This document shows positions 53,706 to 61,467 of a stretch of DNA of 64,000 nucleotides, piece by piece. The notes beneath the pieces were generated by a model. The model was not told the DNA's origin and did not search any database. It worked only from the letters and a program-made list of their open reading frames with translations. The position numbers and the translations under genes are program-made. The stretch's first letter is position 1, and every line of letters starts with the position of its first letter. This DNA is from JADJDM01 sp044352985 (GTDB taxonomy: Bacteria > Bacteroidota > Bacteroidia > B-17B0 > Aurantibacillaceae), in the NCBI GenBank assembly GCA_044352985.1, contig JBILCU010000007.1, positions 62,001 through 126,000 on the forward strand, given 5' to 3'.

Positions 53706-54605
53706 ATGGAAGAAAACAGTATTATAAGTCCAGAAAATTTAACGTATTCTAAATCCGTTGCTTTTTTTAAATTAACCAAGTTTAGATTATCCATTTTGGT
53801 GGTATTCTCTGCTGTTGTCAGCTATATCACAATATATCCTAAGCTTTGGGATTATCAGCATATTTTAGCTTTGGCTTTGGGCGGATTTTTAGTAACGGCT
53901 AGTGCAAATTCATTTAATCAAGTAATAGAAAAAAATTTAGATAAATTGATGAGCAGAACTAAAGCTCGCCCTTTACCTTTGGAGATTTTAAGCCCCCTAG
54001 AAGCATTAGTATTTGCTTTAATATGCGGTGGTTTAGGATCATGGTTAATTTTTGAATTCACTAATGATTTATGCGGGATTTTAAGTGTAATCTCTATTGC
54101 TTTATACGCTTTAGCATATACACCCTTAAAACGAATTACTCCTTTTTCTGTTTTCATTGGCGCAATACCTGGTGCCTTGCCTACACTAATTGGTGCTTTG
54201 GCCGGAGAAGAAGGTTTTGGCAGTTTTCACATGTATCCATTATTATTATTTACTATTCAGTTTTTTTGGCAATTCCCTCATTTTTGGGCAATTGCATGGG
54301 TTTGCCACGATGATTATATGAAAGCTGGTTTTTTTATGCTGCCTTCAAGAAATGGCAGGGATCAAAGCAGCAGGTTCCAAGTGTTGATATATACGCTTTT
54401 TTTGATTCCAATTAGTTTAACACCTTATTTATTTGGTTTTGCAGGAATGGTTGGAAGTTCAATTGTATTATTATTAGGAATTAATTTTTTAATACAAGCT
54501 TATCGTTTGTATGTTAAAGGAGACATGAAATCTGCCCGTCAGTTAATGTTTGGTTCATTTTACTATTTACCAATTGTTCAATTAGCATTAATGTCTGGGT
54601 TTTAA
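53706..54605 (+). CDS. ctaB: Protoheme IX farnesyltransferase (heme O synthase)
   Basis: A 299-residue UbiA-family membrane prenyltransferase adding a farnesyl group to heme B, giving heme O for cytochrome oxidase. Seven or more hydrophobic spans; the aspartate-rich substrate motif is NSFNQVIEKNLDKLMSRTKARPL, and the second conserved block is YTPLKRITPFSVFIGAIPGALPTLIG; FWQFPHFWAIAWVCHDDYMKAGFFMLP is typical. It is the first gene of a four-gene plus-strand operon with oxidase subunits; the next ATG is 9 bases after its stop. Confidence 0.95.
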   Translation: MEENSIISPENLTYSKSVAFFKLTKFRLSILVVFSAVVSYITIYPKLWDYQHILALALGGFLVTASANSFNQVIEKNLDKLMSRTKARPLPLEILSPLEALVFALICGGLGSWLIFEFTNDLCGILSVISIALYALAYTPLKRITPFSVFIGAIPGALPTLIGALAGEEGFGSFHMYPLLLFTIQFFWQFPHFWAIAWVCHDDYMKAGFFMLPSRNGRDQSSRFQVLIYTLFLIPISLTPYLFGFAGMVGSSIVLLLGINFLIQAYRLYVKGDMKSARQLMFGSFYYLPIVQLALMSGF

Positions 54606-54614
54606 AATAAAGAA

Positions 54615-55202
54615 ATGAAAACAAATGCCGAAAAATTAGGAGTAGAACAAAAAGTCTACGAAAAAACTAAAAAATCTATGCTTTTCTGGGCAATGGGAAG
54701 TATGTTTATTTTCTTTTCGGGGTTTTGTAGCTATTATATGGTAATGAATGGTAACAGTAATTGGCTGGTTTACGAGTTGCCCGATCTTTTTTATATTTCT
54801 ACTGCAGTGATCGTTTTAAGTAGTGTTACTTTAATGTTGGCCCAACAAGCAGTCAAAAAAAATAATTTTAACATAGTTAAATGGGGCATTTTAGCCACTA
54901 TTTTTTTAGGAATAATTTTCGGAATAATACAGTTTAAAGCATGGTCATTTTTAATTGAACAAAAAATATTTTTTGCAGGAAAAAATGCTAATATCTCAGG
55001 ATCAATTGTTTATGTAATTACTTTTCTGCATTTTTTACATGTTTCAGCTGGTTTATTAGCATTAGTGGTTAGTTATGTAAAATCACTAAAAAATAAGTAT
55101 ACAGCCGATAATTATTTAGGTTTAACGCTCACTTCATTATTTTGGCATTTCCTTGATATTTTATGGGTGTTTTTATTTCTTTTTTTAATTTTTAATCGTT
55201 AA
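54615..55202 (+). CDS. Cytochrome c oxidase subunit III-like protein (first copy)
   Basis: A 195-residue membrane protein of the heme-copper oxidase subunit III family, with five hydrophobic spans: SMLFWAMGSMFIFFSGFCSYYMV, FYISTAVIVLSSVTLMLA, WGILATIFLGIIFGIIQFKAWSFL, VITFLHFLHVSAGLLALVVSYV and SLFWHFLDILWVFLFLFLIF. The final WHFLDILWVFLF block is diagnostic. It is shorter and more diverged than the second copy downstream, and is commonly present as a pair in Bacteroidota caa3/cbb-type clusters. It sits in the ctaB operon. Confidence 0.88.
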   Translation: MKTNAEKLGVEQKVYEKTKKSMLFWAMGSMFIFFSGFCSYYMVMNGNSNWLVYELPDLFYISTAVIVLSSVTLMLAQQAVKKNNFNIVKWGILATIFLGIIFGIIQFKAWSFLIEQKIFFAGKNANISGSIVYVITFLHFLHVSAGLLALVVSYVKSLKNKYTADNYLGLTLTSLFWHFLDILWVFLFLFLIFNR

Positions 55203-55246
55203 ACTTGCAGAGTTTTTAAAATAATCTAACAACTTTTAACAACAAT

Positions 55247-55975
55247 ATGGGTCACGCAGTAACACAAGTAGATGAAAAAGAAGCCTGGGGCGGTGGTCAA
55301 TCCCCTTTCAGGATGAGTTATGGAAAAATGATGATGTGGTTTTTCCTAGTTTCCGATGCGCTAACATTCTCTGGATTATTAAGTGCTTACGGATTTGTTC
55401 GTCATAAATATTCAGATGCTTGGCCGGCAGCTGAAGATGTGTTTACCCATTTTCCTGGAACTCATGCGCATTTGCCTTTGTTCTATGTGGGTTTAATGAC
55501 ATTCATTTTAATTATGTCTTCTGTAACTATGGTGTTAGCTGTAGAAGCAGGACATCGTAAAGATAAAAACAAAGTTATATTATGGATGTTGTTAACCATT
55601 ATTGGAGGTTTTATGTTTGTGGGCTCACAGGCATGGGAGTGGTACAACTTCATAGTTGGAACTCATGAAGGTGCCTTAAGAATGGTTTGGGATATTGACT
55701 CAGGTAAATATGTATCTCAAGTTGTTCATGGTGCTAATATGACAGTAAATGAATATGGTCCTGCCCAGTTTGCAAACTTCTTTTTCTTTATCACAGGTTT
55801 CCACGGATTTCACGTATTTTCAGGTGTGGTAATTAATATTATCATTTTCATTAATGTGTTGGCAGGAACTTATGAAAAAAGAGGTCATTATGAAATGATT
55901 GAAAAAGTTGGTTTATATTGGCATTTTGTAGATTTAGTTTGGGTATTTGTGTTTACCTTCTTCTACTTATTGTAA
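55247..55975 (+). CDS. Cytochrome c oxidase subunit III (second copy)
   Basis: A 242-residue subunit III. Blocks: SYGKMMMWFFLVSDALTFSGLLSAYGFVRHK, LPLFYVGLMTFILIMSSVTMVLAVEAGHR, GGFMFVGSQAWEWYNFI, NFFFFITGFHGFHVFSGVVINIIIFINV and YWHFVDLVWVFVFTFFYLL. The HGFHV and YWHFVDLVW motifs are characteristic. It stands 44 bases after the first copy and 34 bases before the subunit IV gene, in one operon. Subunits I and II are not in the window. Confidence 0.94.
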   Translation: MGHAVTQVDEKEAWGGGQSPFRMSYGKMMMWFFLVSDALTFSGLLSAYGFVRHKYSDAWPAAEDVFTHFPGTHAHLPLFYVGLMTFILIMSSVTMVLAVEAGHRKDKNKVILWMLLTIIGGFMFVGSQAWEWYNFIVGTHEGALRMVWDIDSGKYVSQVVHGANMTVNEYGPAQFANFFFFITGFHGFHVFSGVVINIIIFINVLAGTYEKRGHYEMIEKVGLYWHFVDLVWVFVFTFFYLL

Positions 55976-56009
55976 TTTATTAATTTGTAAAATTTTAAAA
56001 TAATTAATT

Positions 56010-56522
56010 ATGGAATTTAACGACAATTATCCTAGTTATGAAACGATGTATCACCATACCGATGAAGAAGGTAAGGTAAAGCGCCGTAAATTATGGAATG
56101 TATTTTGGATTATGTTGGGAATCACATTGGTTGAACTTTTTGTAGGTTTTAATGCCACAAAATGGGGTTTAACTGGAGGTGCTGTATTAAAATGGGGATT
56201 CATTATTTTAACGCTTGCTAAAGCAGGATTCATCGTAATTGAATTTATGCACCTTGGTCATGAAACAAAATTCTTTAAGTATACAATTCTTTTGCCTTAC
56301 GCAATTTTTATCGCATACTTAATTTTTATTATTTTGGTTGAAGGTACCTATTGCGGTTACACTGAAAACAAACCAAAATTAAATCCAATTTTTATGGATC
56401 AGAAAATTGAAAATAATGCAAAACATGGTCGTCAATATATTAACGATGCGCATGGCTTGAAACTTTCAACTGGTGAATCGCCAAAAGCAGAAGAGTTACA
56501 TCACGAAGGTGCCGAGCACTAA
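56010..56522 (+). CDS. Cytochrome c oxidase subunit IV family protein
   Basis: A 170-residue protein with three hydrophobic spans of the prokaryotic oxidase subunit IV type (WNVFWIMLGITLVELFVGF, WGFIILTLAKAGFIVIEFMHLGHE, YTILLPYAIFIAYLIFIILVEG). The conserved KAGFIVIEFMHLGHETK block is a family hallmark. The C-terminal part is hydrophilic and His/Glu rich (SPKAEELHHEGAEH). It stabilises the oxidase. Last gene of the ctaB operon, followed by a strong terminator. Confidence 0.92.
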   Translation: MEFNDNYPSYETMYHHTDEEGKVKRRKLWNVFWIMLGITLVELFVGFNATKWGLTGGAVLKWGFIILTLAKAGFIVIEFMHLGHETKFFKYTILLPYAIFIAYLIFIILVEGTYCGYTENKPKLNPIFMDQKIENNAKHGRQYINDAHGLKLSTGESPKAEELHHEGAEH

Positions 56523-56537
56523 AAAAATAAAAAATTT

Positions 56538-56564
56538 AAAAGCCGGTTTATGCCGGCTTTTTTG
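56538..56564 (+). terminator. Intrinsic terminator after the oxidase operon
   Basis: AAAAGCCGG (56538-56546) pairs with CCGGCTTTT (56553-56561), with a 6-base loop and the T run continuing; 16 bases after the stop. Confidence 0.9.
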
Positions 56565-56697
56565 TTGTGTTGAAATTAATACTAAAAGAAGCCAATTGAT
56601 AAATTAGCGATAATTACTAATTGATTAGTTTTTTTAAAAAAAAGTAGATTTCGTTTTATATAAACTAATTTCTATCTTTCTAAATAAAATACTTAAT

Positions 56698-57573
56698 ATG
56701 AGTCATATTTTTCCTGAAACTGAATTAATTGTAACAGATAAAAAAACAGTTTATCATATTGATTTATCTCCCGATCAAATTGCAGATGATGTTATTGTGG
56801 TTGGTGATCAGGGAAGGGTAGAGAAAATTTCTGCTTTTTTTTCAAAGATAGAATGTAAGGTTGCACATCGAGAATTTGTAACACATACCGGATTATTTAA
56901 TGGTAAACGAATCAGTGTTGTATCAACAGGTATTGGTACTGATAATATTGATATTGTATTAAATGAATTAGATGCCGCTGTAAATATTGATTTGGAGAAA
57001 CGTATTGAAAAGGAAAAAAAACGTTCGTTAAATATTATTCGATTGGGCACGAGCGGTGCATTGCAGGATTATATTCCTGTAAATGGGTTAGTGGTTTCTA
57101 AATATGGTTTAGGTTTAGATGGTTTACTTAACTTTTATGATGGCTTTAAGGACAAAAATGAAAATGAAATATCTGAGGCTTTCATGAAACATATCAATTG
57201 GCCTTCAAATTTATGTTATCCTTATTGCTATGCAGCAAGTGATTTATTATTCAAGCAATTTTCTGAAGGAAATCATTCTGGAATTACTGCTACAGCTCCC
57301 GGATTTTATGGCCCTCAAGGAAGAAGATTAAGATTAAAACCTTTTTTGCCTGATTTAAACGAACGCTTAACATCCTTTGAGTTAAATGGTCAAAAAATTA
57401 CCAATTTTGAAATGGAAACATCCGCTCTTTATGGTCTGGGAACTATGTTAGGACACAATTGTTTAACGGTTTGTGTCATTATTGCAAATCGTATTCGTAA
57501 AGAATTTACAACCGATTATAATGCTAGTGTAAACCGCTTAATTGAATCTTCTTTAGAAAGATTAACAGCATAA
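56698..57573 (+). CDS. Nucleoside phosphorylase
   Basis: A 291-residue enzyme of the PNP/uridine phosphorylase superfamily, splitting a nucleoside with phosphate. Visible are DVIVVGDQGRVEKISAFF (phosphate-binding Gly), SVVSTGIGTDNIDIVLNEL, NIIRLGTSGALQDYIPVNGLVVSKYGLGLDG, ITATAPGFYGPQGRRLRLK and ITNFEMETSALYGLGTMLGHNCLTVCVIIANR (substrate Glu-Met-Glu). The class with EMETSAL is shared by uridine phosphorylase-like enzymes; the base preference is not certain. Cytoplasmic. The start is ATG at 56698. Confidence 0.92.
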   Translation: MSHIFPETELIVTDKKTVYHIDLSPDQIADDVIVVGDQGRVEKISAFFSKIECKVAHREFVTHTGLFNGKRISVVSTGIGTDNIDIVLNELDAAVNIDLEKRIEKEKKRSLNIIRLGTSGALQDYIPVNGLVVSKYGLGLDGLLNFYDGFKDKNENEISEAFMKHINWPSNLCYPYCYAASDLLFKQFSEGNHSGITATAPGFYGPQGRRLRLKPFLPDLNERLTSFELNGQKITNFEMETSALYGLGTMLGHNCLTVCVIIANRIRKEFTTDYNASVNRLIESSLERLTA

Positions 57574-57637
57574 TTGTTCAAAAAATAAAATTACAGTATA
57601 ATTAAGCCCTGCTTACGCTTGTATTTTTGTAGCAAGT

Positions 57638-58534
57638 ATGGCAGGCAGATTATCAAAAAAGGAAATTTCGGCTCTTCTTAATTTATTGGATGATCCGGAT
57701 GAACAAATTTACATTCATGTAAAAGACAAATTTGTTTCATTTGGTACTAAAATTATTCCTCATCTTGAAAATGCCTGGGAAGACTCGTTTGATGCAATCA
57801 TTCAGAAAAGAATTGAAGAAATCATTCACCTTATTCAGGTTGAAGCATTAAATAAAGAGTTGCTGAGCTGGGCAAAAAATAATCAGTACGATTTATTAAC
57901 CGGTATTTTGATTATTGCTCGTTTTCAATATCCTGATTTAGATGAAGATAAAATTCGTAAACATATTCAACAAATCAAACAAGATGTATGGCTGGAAATA
58001 AATGATGATTTAACAGCACTTGAAAAAGTAAAAATCATTAATCATATTTTATTTGACGTTCATCAGTTTAGTGGAAACATTTCTAATTATCATGCTCCTC
58101 AAAATTCTTTCATTAATACTGTTTTAGAAACAAAAAAAGGGAATCCAGTTTCATTGGCAATTTTGTACATAGTAATTGCTCAGGAGCTAAATATACCTAT
58201 TTATGGAGTAAACTTGCCAGAGCATTTTATCGTTGCTTATGTGGATGAATTTAAAAATTTATTTTCCAATAATGATAAAAAACATACGGCAGAAAATGTA
58301 TTGTTTTATGTAAACCCATTTAGTAAGGGAATAATTTTTAGCAATAAAGATATCGATCAGTTTTTAGCTCAATTAAAACTTGAACCAAAATCATCCTATT
58401 ATAAACCTTGTAGTAATCTTGATATTATTAAACGTGTGATAAGAAATTTAATTTACAGTTTTGAAAAATTAGGACACCTTGATAAAATTGAGGAGCTAAA
58501 ACAAATTCAAGAATCATTGGATAAATTAAAATAA
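57638..58534 (+). CDS. SirB1-like transglutaminase-fold protein
   Basis: A 298-residue protein of the SirB1/Transglut_core2 family. Its N-terminal helical region (SALLNLLDDPDEQIYIHVKDKFVSFG) resembles a HEAT-like module; the transglutaminase-like core is GNPVSLAILYIVIAQELNIPIYGVNLPEHFIVAYVDE (near residues 167-203), with a Ser in place of a catalytic Cys and a His in PEHFIV, so peptidase activity is not assured. The C-terminus ends KLGHLDKIEELKQIQESLDKL. Function in Bacteroidota is unknown. It is 10 bases before the RsmI-type gene, in one operon. Confidence 0.88.
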   Translation: MAGRLSKKEISALLNLLDDPDEQIYIHVKDKFVSFGTKIIPHLENAWEDSFDAIIQKRIEEIIHLIQVEALNKELLSWAKNNQYDLLTGILIIARFQYPDLDEDKIRKHIQQIKQDVWLEINDDLTALEKVKIINHILFDVHQFSGNISNYHAPQNSFINTVLETKKGNPVSLAILYIVIAQELNIPIYGVNLPEHFIVAYVDEFKNLFSNNDKKHTAENVLFYVNPFSKGIIFSNKDIDQFLAQLKLEPKSSYYKPCSNLDIIKRVIRNLIYSFEKLGHLDKIEELKQIQESLDKLK

Positions 58535-58544
58535 TTTTATCCTA

Positions 58545-59258
58545 ATGAATAAAAAAGGCACACTTTATCTTATCCCAGTAGGAATGGGAAATAACGATGC
58601 TCAGCGAATAATTCCTGCTTTTAATAGTTCTATAATTAATGAGTTAAAACATTTTGTTACAGAAAATGGAAAAACTGCCCGTGCCTTTTTAAAAGCTACA
58701 GTTGAAGGAATTATTTTGCAAGAATTAAATTATTATGAATTAAATCAACATACTAAACAAGAGGAATTAGCTAGTTATTTAACGTTACTTTTAGATGGTA
58801 ATGATGTTGGCTTAATGAGTGAAGCAGGATGCCCTGGAATTGCAGATCCTGGAGCCGATTTAGTTAAGTTAGCACATAAAAATTCAATTAGGGTTGTGCC
58901 CTTGGTTGGCCCATCTTCCATATTGCTTACTATTATGGCAAGTGGATTAAATGGTCAGAATTTTGCATTTAACGGTTATTTGCCAAAGGATAAAAACGAT
59001 CGCGTTAAAAAAATAAAAGAGTTGGAAAAACTATGTTTTTCTAAACAACAATCACAATATTTTATTGAAACACCATATCGTAATTCACAGTTAATTAGTG
59101 AACTATTACATACATTATCGCCGGCAACTTACTTAATTATTGCGTCTTCTATTACTACGGTTGAAGAAAGTATTGTTATGCGAAGCGTAGCGGAATGGAA
59201 AAAATTAACGCCTCCTAATTTTGATAAAAAACCGTGTATGTTTGGAATTGGCATCTAA
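58545..59258 (+). CDS. RsmI-type SAM methyltransferase (tetrapyrrole-methylase fold)
   Basis: A 237-residue methyltransferase of the RsmI family, which 2'-O-methylates C1402 of 16S rRNA. Blocks: TLYLIPVGMGNNDAQRIIP, GLMSEAGCPGIADPGADLVKLAHKNSIRVVPLVGPSSILLTIMASGLNGQNFAFNGYLPKDKNDR and FIETPYRNSQLISELL. The family usually reads SDAGxPxISDPG; here SEAGCPGIADPG. The N-terminal substrate loop (NDAQRIIPAFNSSIIN) differs from classic RsmI, and Bacteroidota often have two paralogues, so this may be the second, less characterised one. A 10-bp perfect stem overlaps its stop codon. Confidence 0.88.
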   Translation: MNKKGTLYLIPVGMGNNDAQRIIPAFNSSIINELKHFVTENGKTARAFLKATVEGIILQELNYYELNQHTKQEELASYLTLLLDGNDVGLMSEAGCPGIADPGADLVKLAHKNSIRVVPLVGPSSILLTIMASGLNGQNFAFNGYLPKDKNDRVKKIKELEKLCFSKQQSQYFIETPYRNSQLISELLHTLSPATYLIIASSITTVEESIVMRSVAEWKKLTPPNFDKKPCMFGIGI

Positions 59259-59295
59259 AACCTTACTTAATTTTAGATTAAATATGGTTTTAGAT
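59253..59295. terminator. Bidirectional hairpin overlapping the methyltransferase stop
   Basis: ATCTAAAACC (59253-59262) and GGTTTTAGAT (59286-59295) are perfect complements; an inner TTAAT/ATTAA pair closes the loop. It sits between the convergent methyltransferase and sbtB genes. Confidence 0.6.
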
Positions 59296-59309
59296 GTGTA
59301 GTAAGAAAT

Positions 59310-59609
59310 TTAATTGTGTATCACCCAATGTGCATCAGACACAATACAAATTCCGCCGTATTTTGATATAATAGGTCTAACGGCTTCTACTACTTTTTTG
59401 GTTTCTATTTCATTACAGATTAACATCATATAAGAGTTTTTAAATCCACCGGAAATTCCATGACCGTCTTTATCTCCTTTTAAACCTTTACCGGCAACAT
59501 CTTTAATAATGGTGTAACCAGAAACTCCTGTTGCATCAACTGCCTGAACTAATCTTCTTTGTAAGACACTATCAGTAATGATTTCGATTTTTTTGACATC
59601 GTTTTCCAT
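59310..59609 (-). CDS. sbtB: SbtB-like PII signalling protein
   Basis: A 99-residue PII-fold protein. Strand-helix-strand order is visible: KKIEIITDSVLQRRLVQAVDATGVSGYTIIKDVAGKGLKGDKDG, then YMMLICNEIETKKVVEAVRPIISKYGGICIVSDAHWVI. The T-loop lacks the Tyr uridylylation site of GlnB, and the block SGYTIIKDVAGKG resembles cyanobacterial SbtB (KGYTV...GGKG), which senses adenyl nucleotides and controls SbtA. It starts 12 bases after the SbtA gene, so co-expression is near certain. The cyanobacterial C-terminal Cys motif is missing, making a redox-sensitive tail unlikely. Confidence 0.85.
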   Translation of the reverse strand: MENDVKKIEIITDSVLQRRLVQAVDATGVSGYTIIKDVAGKGLKGDKDGHGISGGFKNSYMMLICNEIETKKVVEAVRPIISKYGGICIVSDAHWVIHN

Positions 59610-59621
59610 AGTAATAAATTT

Positions 59622-60602
59622 TTAAGCGTGAATAGATTGAATAACCCAGTAATACAAAGGTAAGCCTGCGATAATGTTGAACGGAAAAGTTATTGCTAAT
59701 GCAACAGGCACATAAATTCCTGGATTAGCATCAGGAATAGCAATACGCATTGCAGCTGGTACTGCAATGTATGAAGCACTAGCAAATAATACGGTTAACA
59801 TAAATGAATTTCCTTGATCTAAATTTAATAATAATGAAAGAAGTATGCCAAGACCTGCATTAATCAAAGGCATTAAAATTCCAAATCCAATTAAAAAGAA
59901 ACCTGCTTCTTTAATCGCTCCAATTCTTCTGCCTGCAACAACACCCATGTCTAATAAAAAGAAAGATAGCATGCCTTTGAAAATATCTCCGGTAAAAGGT
60001 TTCATTATTTCCATTCCGTGTTCGTTACTTATTAAGCCAACTAATAAACTTCCCATTAATACAACGATTGATCCATTTAAAAACGATTCGCGCATTAATT
60101 CTTTCATGTCCATGTGATGTGATTTATCATTTTCATCATGTTTAGATAGTTTTCGGTATAAGATTACGCCAATTATAATAGAAGGTGATTCCATTAACGC
60201 CATTGCTGCCATCATTTCTCCTCCAAACTTAATTCCGGCAGATTCTAAAATGTTACTAGCTGTAATAAATGTTACGGCACTTACCGAACCGAAAGACGCT
60301 GCTAATGCTGCTGCATTTGGCACATCCAATCTTCTTCTTAAAATAACAAAACTGTAAAGAGGGATTACAATTGCCATTACAATTGATATCAATAATACCG
60401 CTATAACTTGACCCGTAATGCCACTTTCATGTAATTCTACTCCACCCTTAAAGCCAATAGCCATTAATAAATAAAGTGATATGAATTTAGAAATTGGACC
60501 TGGGATTTCTAAATCTGATTTTGCCAAAACTGCAAATAACCCTATGAAAAAGAAGGGAACCGGAGGGGCGAAAAAATTGTGTAAAAGCTGATCTAAATTC
60601 AT
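59622..60602 (-). CDS. sbtA: Sodium-dependent bicarbonate transporter SbtA family
   Basis: A 326-residue membrane protein of the SbtA (DUF897) family; cyanobacterial members import bicarbonate with sodium. About ten hydrophobic spans; recognisable are NFFAPPVPFFFIGLFAVLAKSDLEIPGPISKFISLYLLMAIGFKGGVEL, AAALAASFGSVSAVTFITA, AMALMESPSIIIGVILYR, FLLDMGVVAGRR and ASASYIAVPAAMRIAIPDANPGIYVPVALAITFPFNIIAGLPLYY. The central hydrophilic loop (LSKHDENDKSHHMDMKELM) is where SbtB is expected to bind. It is transcribed after SulP and DUF2490 genes and followed by sbtB. Confidence 0.93.
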   Translation of the reverse strand: MNLDQLLHNFFAPPVPFFFIGLFAVLAKSDLEIPGPISKFISLYLLMAIGFKGGVELHESGITGQVIAVLLISIVMAIVIPLYSFVILRRRLDVPNAAALAASFGSVSAVTFITASNILESAGIKFGGEMMAAMALMESPSIIIGVILYRKLSKHDENDKSHHMDMKELMRESFLNGSIVVLMGSLLVGLISNEHGMEIMKPFTGDIFKGMLSFFLLDMGVVAGRRIGAIKEAGFFLIGFGILMPLINAGLGILLSLLLNLDQGNSFMLTVLFASASYIAVPAAMRIAIPDANPGIYVPVALAITFPFNIIAGLPLYYWVIQSIHA

Positions 60603-60656
60603 TGTATGATTTATTAATTGTTAAGTTACTATTTTATTTTACTATTTTGTTAATTG

Positions 60657-61457
60657 TTAAGTTTTTTGTGCTGTTGATTCTTGTTCTTTTTTGGTTGCAT
60701 CAATATTTATATTCAAATTCAAAATAAATCCACTATTGTTTTGAAAAACATTTTTTCCGTTTATTTGTCTGCCAAATTGCACAATCTGATTTATATAACC
60801 AGCTTCTAATCTTAATTTACTATTGAAACGATAGCCAAGTAAGACTCCAATTCTGTTTTGGTCAAAAACATTAGCATTTACATTTTTTCCAAAACCAATA
60901 AAAACTTCATCATAGCAAGCAAAATAAGGAGTTTTGTTTGCTATTTCTTTTCCTTTTAATGGTAATTGAAAACGCATCATGTAACGCATTCTATTAAGCA
61001 AAGGAAAATCGTCTTCTTTATCTAAATTTGCAGCAGCGTATTTGCCAACAAAGCGTTGCTCTAACATAAATCGATGCGAAATATCAATTATTCCTTCTTT
61101 TTGTGAAAGTTGGATCATCTGGAAAATACGGTGTTCTGTAAATTGTTTCCCGAAAGAGTTGATAGTAATTTCTCCATAAGGATAAGTTTCAGCCCAGGCA
61201 TAACCTAACCTAATTAATACGCGAGGATTCAGCTGATAATTAATTCCAGTTCTTAGTAAACTTTGTTGCCAGTCATCCATGAAGTTTGCTCTTCGCCATT
61301 GGTATTCTGAATGTATTCCAAATTTATTACTTAATTTAATGCTTGAAAAAATGTTGCACCATCCAATATTTTCATAAGTATTTAACCGATTATTTTGCCC
61401 GTTAATCTTAATTAAGAAAACCAACATGGCAATCAGTAGTATAAATTTTGATTTCAT
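60657..61457 (-). CDS. DUF2490 outer-membrane protein
   Basis: A 266-residue protein with a signal peptide (MKSKFILLIAMLVFLIKINGQ) and a predicted beta-barrel: alternating strands with GIHSEYQWRRANFMDDWQQSLLRTGINYQ, RVLIRLGYAWAETYPYGE, FTEHRIFQMIQLSQ, ISHRFMLEQRFVG, MRYMMRFQLPL, YDEVFIGFG, NRIGVLLGYRF and KLRLEAGYINQ. The DUF2490 family is of unknown function. The longest frame starts at 61613 and overlaps SulP by 146 bases; ATG at 61457 starts the signal peptide and leaves 10 bases after the SulP stop. The operon position suggests an outer-membrane pore or sensor for the anion system (inference). Confidence 0.82.
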   Translation of the reverse strand: MKSKFILLIAMLVFLIKINGQNNRLNTYENIGWCNIFSSIKLSNKFGIHSEYQWRRANFMDDWQQSLLRTGINYQLNPRVLIRLGYAWAETYPYGEITINSFGKQFTEHRIFQMIQLSQKEGIIDISHRFMLEQRFVGKYAAANLDKEDDFPLLNRMRYMMRFQLPLKGKEIANKTPYFACYDEVFIGFGKNVNANVFDQNRIGVLLGYRFNSKLRLEAGYINQIVQFGRQINGKNVFQNNSGFILNLNINIDATKKEQESTAQKT

Positions 61458-61467
61458 TGATTTACTT

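Noticed and set aside
60614..60663. 14-base direct repeat TTAATTGTTAAGTT (60614-60627 and 60650-60663)
   Set aside because: A/T-rich short duplication overlapping the DUF2490 stop; too simple to claim as an attachment site or operator.
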